A stretch of 64,000 bases of DNA from Zhengitettix transpicula. Its lineage: Eukaryota > Arthropoda > Insecta > Orthoptera > Tetrigidae. The position numbers and the translations under genes were made by a program. Shown here piece after piece: positions 56,757 to 64,000 of the stretch. The DNA lies in the NCBI GenBank assembly GCA_037074705.1, contig CM073591.1, positions 81,512,532 to 81,576,531 on the forward strand, read 5' to 3'. The notes under the pieces were generated by a model. That model made no database searches, was not told the origin of the DNA, and worked only from the letters and a program-made list of their open reading frames with translations. The first letter of the stretch is position 1. Each line of letters starts with the position of its first letter.

Positions 56757-57350
56757 AAATGACTCTCTATGTGTGTGTCTGTCTGTGTATCCCCTATACG
56801 CTCCTAAACCATTCATCCAATTGCCACGAATCTTTGAATAGGTTTTGCGAATCACCGCGAAGGTTTCTGTCGGGTTTCCGAAGCGTTACGAAACTTCCAA
56901 GGGATGAACAGTGGTGAAATGTTAAAACATGCTAAAATGGATGATATTATAGTTGATAAATTACTTTTCGGGGTCTATGTGATTAATGGTTTTTATACAT
57001 ATGTATTTAGTGTATAATTTCAAGCACCATCACGGGAATGGGTGAAGGGGTGTAATATAAAAATAACGCGAAACAACCGAAATTCGTGTCAAATCCAATG
57101 ACTTTAATTATTACATTTACAATACTGGTTGAGATGTAGTCTATCGCTAGTAGAGGTGTTTGAAGTGACGATACACATAACCCTTTACAATCTTAAATCC
57201 GTAAACCAATTTTTACCAAATTTTGTACACATGCTACTTACGATCCAGGAACAAACACTGAGGCGTTGTCACATCTACTGCCTCTAGGGGTTGGAGTGTA
57301 GGGGTGGAATTTAAAAATATTCGTAACGGCCTTTATTTGCGTCGAATAAA
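56757..57350 (+). repeat. Repeat E: unclassified insect-type dispersed repeat
   Basis: It opens with CTCTCTATGTGTGTGTCTGT and CTGTGTATCCCC, then CCTAAACCATTCATCCAATTG and TTTTACCAAATTTTGTACAC. This wording (Tgtgtctgtctg, cctaaaccattcatccaattg, accaaattttgtacac) is common in non-coding insect repeats associated with RTE-type elements. It may be distantly related to repeat B. No protein is encoded. Classification is tentative. Confidence 0.45.
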
Positions 57351-57354
57351 TAAA

Positions 57355-57758
57355 CAAATCAAGGAACATATATTTAATATCAAACTTCCCATTGATAAAC
57401 ATTCTGTAGTATCTAAACATATATAATCAATTCTAAACATACTTTTGATTGGAAATATTCTAAGATTTTAAACATTGACATCAGGTACAATTCCAGACTC
57501 ATTTCAGAGATGCTTCAAATTAAATAAAACATCACAGGTATTAATGTACAGATTAATGTACAAATCAAGGAACATATATTTAATATCAAACTTCCCATTG
57601 ATAAACATTCTATAGTATCTAAACATATATAATCAAATCTAAACATACTTTTGATTGGAAATATTCTAAGATTTTAAACATTGACATCAGGTACAATTCC
57701 AGACTCATTTCAGAGATGCTTCAAATTAAATAAAACATCACAGGTATTAATGTACAGA
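57355..57758 (+). repeat. Recent 206-bp tandem duplication within Penelope C3
   Basis: The unit at 57355-57560 is repeated at 57561-57758. Only two substitutions are visible (CTGTAG/CTATAG and CAATTC/CAAATC). The junction shows a short repeat, AATGTACA, which probably mediated it. Near identity implies the duplication is much younger than the element. Confidence 0.9.
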
Positions 57759-58035
57759 CACTATTAAACTCAATAATTGCTTTGATCTCTTATTATTAAG
57801 CTAAACCTTCTGTTTTCCCATTGTCGTTGATCCCGTATTGTTTACGCTAACCCTTCGGCTCTCCCATTGTCGTTGCGTTTTCGTCACTTTTGAGTTTTGT
57901 CAACTGACAAGTGCAGTTGTGTCGCTCTAGGCTCTTCTTCGCACCTGAGGAAACGTTGTGTGGTATTTACATTATCACATCTTTGAATGAATTGGCAATC
58001 TTTCTTATTCATTATTTTCAATCAGACTTAATTTT
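57355..58035 (+). mobile_element. Penelope-like element C, copy C3
   Basis: It carries the decayed end of the GIY-YIG region (ATTGATAAACATTCTGTAGTA, corresponding to DKHSVVSKH, followed by stops), then CAGACACTATTAAACTCAATAAT, GCTAACCCTTCGGCTCTCC and CTAGGCTCTTC. It ends with ACCTGAGGAAACGTTGTGTGG and TTTCAATCAGAC. In the ribozyme-like segment about 20 bp are missing, so CTGAG runs straight into GAAACG; this deletion lies between GAAA repeats. The 5' part is duplicated in tandem. Confidence 0.75.
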
Positions 58036-61000
58036 TTCATTATAACTTATTGTATTTCATTAATAAATCTGGGACAAACGTATGAAAACAATTTCAACCC
58101 ATATTACCTGCAACAAGTACGTAAAAAATTTAATATTTATCGGCTTTAATTTGAGGGTTTTTAATTAATTTTAGTTATTTTAAATTAATTTGTCAATAAT
58201 ATACTTTGTAACGAATACAAAATACATGAGCATGATTATAAGGAAAACGTCTAAATTATATCGGTAGTATACAACGCACTGGAGTTGCATATAACGTATT
58301 TTAAAAGGTCAATTATTTTATTTGGTATAAATATACGCTGTAGATACTTCGATATACAGACTTATAAAAGACCTGTAATAAAAATGCAATTTATCTTTTA
58401 AAGCCATTAAACCTTGATAATGCTACCTAAAAGTTAAAGAAATAGTAAATTCAATTTCTGGAGTAAGAAGGATATTCTATGGAAATTTAATACCTATGGT
58501 GTTCCAACGATGGATCATTGAACTGCAACTTGTTTTACTGCCCTCTGCATGTAGCACGATCTATTCTGTTTCACTAACGAAGCGCTTTGATGCCGGTTTT
58601 ATTTTCCAGTGCCATAACAACCTCGCGTTCTTTTCGCCGCTCATACTTATTAAGGTTTCCTTAGAACCAAAGTCAGCCAATTTAACCTTTTCCCTCGTCC
58701 TTCACTATAAAATATCAATACTATACATGTTTACATCTTCGTATGAACATACACGCCCTTCCACCCTATAAATCTTCAAGCAAAGGGTATTTCAGAGCTT
58801 CATTTGAATTTATTGGATACCGGTAACCACCGCCTCACGATACTTTCCAGGTCGTGTCTGTTTTTGGAATTTCTATTAATATTGCAAATAGCAGTATTTC
58901 ATGAAACTTTAACCTTCAATTATTTTTATAATTTTATAAAAATAAATGCTTCCGATTATTCTATGAATTATTTCAACAAATAAATAGTTTTATTCACTTT
59001 TTTTAGGAAAACTCATTAATCATTACTAAAATCAATTATACATAGAAACATTAGCATGTAACTGTGGTCATACATCTGGGGAAAAAAACAGTTAGTAAAC
59101 TATACTTTCTTACTGACAATTTAGCACTGAAGTGTAATCTACAAAATTTTGTGAATTATCATAAAGCAAATCTCTAGATAATAAGATAAATATATATTTT
59201 TTAATATAATTGTAATATATTAATTATTTAATATATTCATGTAATTGCAATAATATTATTCATGTAATTAATAACTGCACCGAAGAAAATGGTGGTCACT
59301 TAAATTCAATATTATTTTTGTTACAATTAATTACTAAAGAGTTTCATGAATAATTTATAACTAAATTGCTGCTTTATTTATTCAAATAGAAAGAGCCATC
59401 TTCCCGATGATCATTACATCAATTAGATTAAATAACATGAAAATTTTCCTAATGTTTCTGCGTTCAATTGTGTTAAATTGAGAGATAAATGAATTTTATC
59501 ATTTGATTTATTATAAATTTAATTTCAAAAAATTAATCAAATGATTGTTAAAATATATTACAATTTTATAGCGTAACATTTTTCTCAGGATTATTTCTTA
59601 GGGAGAAAATAGACAGTTTTTATGTTGAAAGTTATTATCTGATTATGCGGTTGTCGCTGATGTCTGTCGGCTTCTTTATCTCCTGGCCCTCTACTAAAAT
59701 AATGTCGATTTTCCATCTGAACACTTCTCTATATAACTAACCTCTCTATGTAAATATCTGTAATAACGTCGATAAAATCTTTATCTTCCTATTACCATAA
59801 ACTATGGTTTGGAATGCTAGAAATCTGTCAAAAGAATTCTTGTTTCCTCAACGAGAATCCAGAATATATATATTTCAAACATTTACACCTCTTAGTACTG
59901 TCCCCAACTCAAATAATGTTAACATAAATAAATATGTTCGGCGCGCAGGCAACAGACGTCTCAACATTTTATGTCCCAGACAACGGCCAATGATTCTTCC
60001 CTGCACGTCTAAGAACTAACAATATCCATGGCGGATGGAGAAGACACTGTTGTTACTAGTGTTTGCACTTCTATCATATTCCAACTTTGTAGCTTTATAC
60101 AAACCTAATTACACTGACTATAAAACAATTCAGAAGGCTTATAATACTTCTCATTCTGTGGTTTCATAGTCCTACACTAGTATTAATTATTATAAAAATA
60201 ATGTCTGGTTTACGACAACAAGCAGCACTGCTTGGAACAGCACAATTTGTTTCAGATATCGTTGCCTTTCCCAGTTCCTTGAATAGGAACCAAAGCGTGA
60301 ATCAACAACAGTTATGACAGGAAACCGAGATTAATTAGTTTAATAATAATAATAATATGGTTTTCCATCAAAACTAACTTATATTTACCAGATGAATATA
60401 AACTTATTTCTACAATATTTTACTTTTCCTTGTAAATCTCGTTATAATTATTTCACTTGCTCGCAAAATTCCTCATTCCAATCTGAATTTCTCTGAACCG
60501 TTATTAAGCGTCTAACAAAGAAAAGAAAATTTGATTGATTATTTAGTGCAGCTGGAAATCACTTTCTAAAATCAAAATGTAACTAAGTGATCTCTTGCTG
60601 TACAAGGATTTTTCTGGACTAAAGGTAATCTATGAATTAAATGATTTCATCAAAATTCACTGGCGACTCAAACGGCGATGAACAATATTTAATATAGATC
60701 TCCCGAATGCAGATGTTAATTCAAATAGACATTTTACCTCACTGTAATCAATGTTCAACCGGTACCGAATAAAACCAGATTTTGAACGTTTCAACTCTAA
60801 AAAAATTAATAATGAATCCGGAAAATTTTATCTCGAAAATTTTCAAATAAATGTGTGAATCCCGGAATAGGCATTTCTTGCAGGGAGTTTGAATACACTT
60901 ATTTCACATTTATTGATATCGGAATAATTTTATGTAATGATATTTATTATTTATGCAATTACAACTCGACAGTCATTCATTTCCGGTAAAAGACTACGGG

Positions 61001-62445
61001 AAGTGAAGCTAAATCAAATAAATTTGTTCCAGGTGGCAGTGATGGTATTAATATGTTTTATTCAGTATTAAGGAGTATTGAATAGAAGTATTATTTGGGC
61101 AAAGGTACGTATTTGACAACTTAAGTTGTTCTCTCGAAAACATTAAAATTTTATCCGTTTAATATTAACATTTATCCTTGTACTTTCTCTCGTTATTTAC
61201 AATACCTTCTTTTATCTTAATTTACACTTAACTGCATTACATTCCTGTCATATCTTTAGGTATTCGTAACATTAAAATATTTTTATTTTAATAATATGCA
61301 TTTGTTGAACCACTAGTCATTCAGGAATACTACAGGAACTAAATGGCGAGTTTCTTTTCCAAGTACTCTGAATTGTCCTTCATTATCACTTCATCACGAC
61401 GATCTTTCGAATACTGCACTAAATGCAATTCCTTCATTTTAAGTAGGTTTCCTCATCTCTTCATTTATTTAGTTCCGTATCAATTTAATATCAGTTATAA
61501 TAGTTTGGGAACACATTTGTACTTGTAAAGAGCAAAATGAACTTGTAAATACATTAATATATCTAATAAAATGTGACAGTTAAATAACTAGATTAGCAAC
61601 TTTAAATATATATATATATAGATAGATAGGAACAAAATGGACCTTAAAGATCAAACGGAGAGTAATCGTAATAAATCACAGCAAATGGACTTCAGTAGAT
61701 TTCACGGTAGCTCACAACCGTAAACTCGTAAATTGCGGTCGGGAAACAAATTAAAACATAGCCTTGGCAAAGGATAGTGGTTGAGTCATTCATCTACGGC
61801 GTGGCTAAAGGGCCAATTTAGGAGAACAACCTTCCTCTCCATGCTGGCAGTGTTAAATGTACGAAAGCGAAATTTACAACACAAATGCTGGTGTTACTGA
61901 ACGGCCTCCAGTCAAGAGAAACATTTCAATGGAGTAGTTCGTTTCCCTAACTCTGTGATATTTCCTTGCCATCTTGCAAACATCCTGACCTTTGTGTGGA
62001 ATACTTTCTCTGTTCATTAACGTGGTGAGTATTTATGGTCCTATTCTAAGTACAAATGGCCGATAAGAGTCCATAAACGATACGGGTACACGGAAACTTC
62101 TGGTATAATTATGAGACTAAATTATTGCAATAGTGTTACAGATTCGTGTAGATGAGGCACAAGAGTTTTTGGGAGACTTTCAACCAATAATAATTTATAT
62201 CGTTCTTCTTGTCAGAACATCGTTAGTTGCTTCTCCTATTCACTACGGTTCTTCTTCCACATAACGGTATCTCGAAACACTTCTTTCCTTATCTCAGATC
62301 TAATGTATTTTGTATTATTCGAAGTTATAAAATAGATCCATTAATAAAGCTAATTGTTGTTGAAGTTCGTCTTTGCCATAAGCATGAACAAAAGTCTTGT
62401 TGTACTAGATACGGATCGATAGTAGATCTGTAGATTAATTCTCTT
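58036..62445. other. Long AT-rich stretch, no gene recognised
   Basis: About 4.4 kb without a domain, RNA gene or shared repeat that I can recognise. Minor items are (TAA)n near 60345, (TA)n with GATA units near 61607-61628 and several frames of 60-90 codons without signatures (58496-58771, 59804-60019, 61343-61528). Confidence 0.5.
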
Positions 62446-62690
62446 TTATTTCTCAACATAATCTTCTTTCAGCTCTGTACACTTCGTCACGAGTTTTTCC
62501 ATCTTTTTCAAGCCGATCAAAAAAGACGTTTGATCTCGTTGGACGTGAAATTTTTTTGAACGCGGCATTTCTTCATAGACATAGAATGACAAATCTGGCG
62601 TACACGGTGGATGTGACAGAAGTTCCAATTTTAAATCGTCAATTTTCGCTGTTATGCAGTGCCCTGATGACAAAATGTTAATATTTTTTT
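62446..62690 (-). pseudogene. Second mariner transposase, C-terminal part
   Basis: The minus strand reads KIDDLKLELLSHPP, then TPDL, then a degenerate stretch, then KKMEKLVTKCTELK and EDYVEK before TAA. This follows LxFxLLPHPPYSPDLAPxD...LExRWxKCIxLxGDYVEK, the C-terminal third of irritans-type mariner transposases. Just upstream KKILTFCHQG in a shifted frame corresponds to KKVLFHQDN, the second catalytic Asp region, here mutated. The element is interrupted at 62691 by another transposon. Confidence 0.8.
62682..62690. repeat. 9-bp target duplication, left copy
   Basis: TATTTTTTT here and at 63468-63476 bracket the inserted non-LTR element. The homopolymer makes the exact length uncertain by a base or two. 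Confidence 0.75.
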
Positions 62691-63467
62691 AAACATGTGT
62701 TTAATGCCGCATTAACATAGAGTGTCATTAGCGACCACGTCCTTGGATTACATGGGCTAAGACATGAGATAGATAAATATGTCTATATTAAGTTGAATAT
62801 GATTGCTTCTTTGACGAACTCCAGCACCTTGACGATTGTCAGGGCAGATGTTGCTAGGTCGATTAACTCGAATTTATTCAAGATGTTGGTTCTGATTGTG
62901 GAGGCTCAGCACTAGAAAAGATCAAGTTATGTGTTAATTTGGTATGTACAGATTTAATTCTAGAGAGGATAACTTGGCTTCTTCTGTTTAGCTCTTTCGG
63001 GAATAGCACTTCGTTAAAGTTTTTAATGTTTCTATACACTGATGAATTTATCTTTTACTGGCTCTTCACTGTCCAGTGTTCTATGATTTTCTTATGACAA
63101 ATTTTTAAAAGATCAGCACTGTTGCTTATATGTTCACATTGACGATCGAGACATTCTGTTGTAGATTAGATTTATCCATTGTAGGGATATCCAAATCGAC
63201 TTGGTTTAGCAGGATATGTAATGACGTCCTAAATGATTGGTTGCTGTTGTTTCGGAGCGGCATTCTGTCTCATGATGGGACACCTGGACTCCAGTGTCCT
63301 CAGATCATAGCGAATTGTTGTTAAATTCATCCTGCATAATTGGGTTGACCCGATTAGAAACAACCTGAGATAGTACGGAAGGCTGCATTTTGTAATATGA
63401 CTATTCTGTTTAATAATTATGTGCTTGCTGATTGAATTATCTGAGTTCCGTTTTCAACTCTCTATCT
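62691..63467 (-). mobile_element. 5'-truncated non-LTR retrotransposon inserted in mariner
   Basis: A 777-bp insertion splitting the mariner between KK and VLFHQ of its transposase. On the minus strand one piece reads LFPKELNRRSQVILSRIK, SVHTKLTHNLIFSSAEPP, then in a shifted frame IDLATSALTIVKVLEF. The SRxRxGHTxLTHxxLxxxEPPxC...VxHxLxxC pattern, followed by a VLxFLKxT-like ending, marks the tail of RNase H-bearing non-LTR elements (I/Jockey/R1 type); the cysteines are lost. The 3' end GCGGCATTAAACACATGTTT abuts the A-rich duplication. Only the 3' part is present, and stops and shifts make it dead. Confidence 0.75.
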
Positions 63468-64000
63468 TATTTTTTTGCGGCAATACATTTGAGGATATAA
63501 ATTCTTCTCTTTATTTCTGTACCAAGTTCTTCAATGTGACGCATACTTATCTTTCGATCTTTTTGTAAATAACAGATATAGACAGTTCCGCGTGCATCCT
63601 GAAAAATAGTAATCACCTTCCAGGAAGATTTCAGCGACTTAAACCTTCTTTGGAGACGGTTCACCGACAAAATACGCTGTTTCCACTGTTGTTATGTCTC
63701 TGCAGTGCATTGGCCGACCTCTGTTTCATCAAACATTATAAAATGAATTAGCAACTCGTCGTGATTGATGCGGAAAAACGTCAAACCATCCACTAAATCG
63801 ACCACACGATTCAGATTATTTTCAATTGTCAACAAACGCTGCGTCTTTGGCCAATTTTTTTGAAAATATTTTTTTTGTATGTATTAATATGGATTTTCGA
63901 TCACTCAAAACTATTTTGAGATTTTTTTTGATAGTTTCCTAGTCACATCCGGTAAACGATCCGAAATATTTGTTTTCATTGCTTGAGACTTTCGCAAACT
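63468..64000 (-). pseudogene. Second mariner transposase, middle part, running off the window
   Basis: The minus strand shows, from the window edge inward: NRVVDLVD; INHDELLIHFIMFDETEVGQ, matching the first catalytic Asp motif (xFxxxDETWVHxxxPET); QQWKQRI after a stop; then SVNRLQRRFKSLKSSWKV and DARGTVYICYLQKDRKIS, matching SxGKVMATVFWDARGIIxIDYLxKGxTIN; and IAAKK at the junction. The order continues directly into 62446-62690 across the insertion. The N-terminal DNA-binding half is decayed or beyond the edge. Confidence 0.8.

Noticed and set aside
57238..57420. Minus-strand 60-codon frame near Penelope C3
   Set aside because: Antisense shadow spanning the junction of repeat E and the element.
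1..64000. CRISPR arrays, bacterial operons, prophage or ribosome-binding sites
   Set aside because: No regularly spaced short repeats, no dense gene order and no prokaryotic signals; all evidence points to eukaryotic intergenic or intronic DNA.

Overview
This is AT-rich nuclear DNA from a eukaryote, almost certainly an arthropod and probably an insect with a large, transposon-rich genome. The support is indirect: two kinds of mariner transposase remnant, Penelope-like retroelement ends, RNase H-type non-LTR tails, piggyBac-like TTAA insertions and a tRNA-derived SINE, in intergenic or intronic sequence without dense genes. A cockroach, termite or other polyneopteran would fit, but nothing in the sequence proves it. 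I recognise no host protein-coding exon, no functional tRNA or rRNA gene, no CRISPR array and no bacterial operon. Nearly every open frame is a chance frame or a fragment of a repeat.

The window is a stratified pile of mobile elements. Four families dominate. (1) Repeat A: about 560 bp when complete, A-tailed, with a 15-bp target duplication in the best copy. There are about eleven substantial copies (1.2, 1.9/2.5, 4.3, 7.4, 14.8, 15.1, 17.7, 20.2, 24.4, 35.4, 49.8 and 54.1 kb) plus small fragments at 39.5, 49.7 and 51.4 kb. (2) Repeat F: about 1-kb elements with TGTAAT...ATTACA ends. There are eight copies (12.1, 25.7, 26.8, 28.65, 36.6, 48.8, 51.4, 55.6 kb), most of them sitting inside (TA)n microsatellites and sharing two internal boxes and a CAACGTGG motif near the 3' end. 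(3) Penelope-like elements: two families (C at 3.1, 15.9-16.7 and 57.4-58.0 kb; D at 7.8-8.1, 41.0 and 45.3-46.0 kb) with GIY-YIG endonuclease remnants and CTGAAGA...GAAAC segments that look like hammerhead ribozyme cores. (4) A TTAA-targeting piggyBac-like non-autonomous family, G (2.0 and 9.9 kb).

Single elements add detail. A 1,286-bp mariner (43.1-44.4 kb) keeps 26-bp inverted repeats, a TA duplication and all three catalytic aspartates, but its transposase is broken in three places. A second mariner at the right edge is split by a 5'-truncated non-LTR element flanked by a 9-bp duplication. There are also two non-LTR reverse-transcriptase tails at 30.1-30.9 kb, a tRNA-type SINE at 46.3 kb and a MITE with arms of about 87 bp at 34.0 kb. 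The nesting gives relative ages: G inside A, non-LTR inside mariner, and A fragments abutting truncated F copies.

Between these lie long AT-rich stretches in which I see nothing identifiable. Two blocks richer in G+C (21.2-22.3 kb and 46.7-47.1 kb) are the most likely places for unrecognised functional or repeat sequence.
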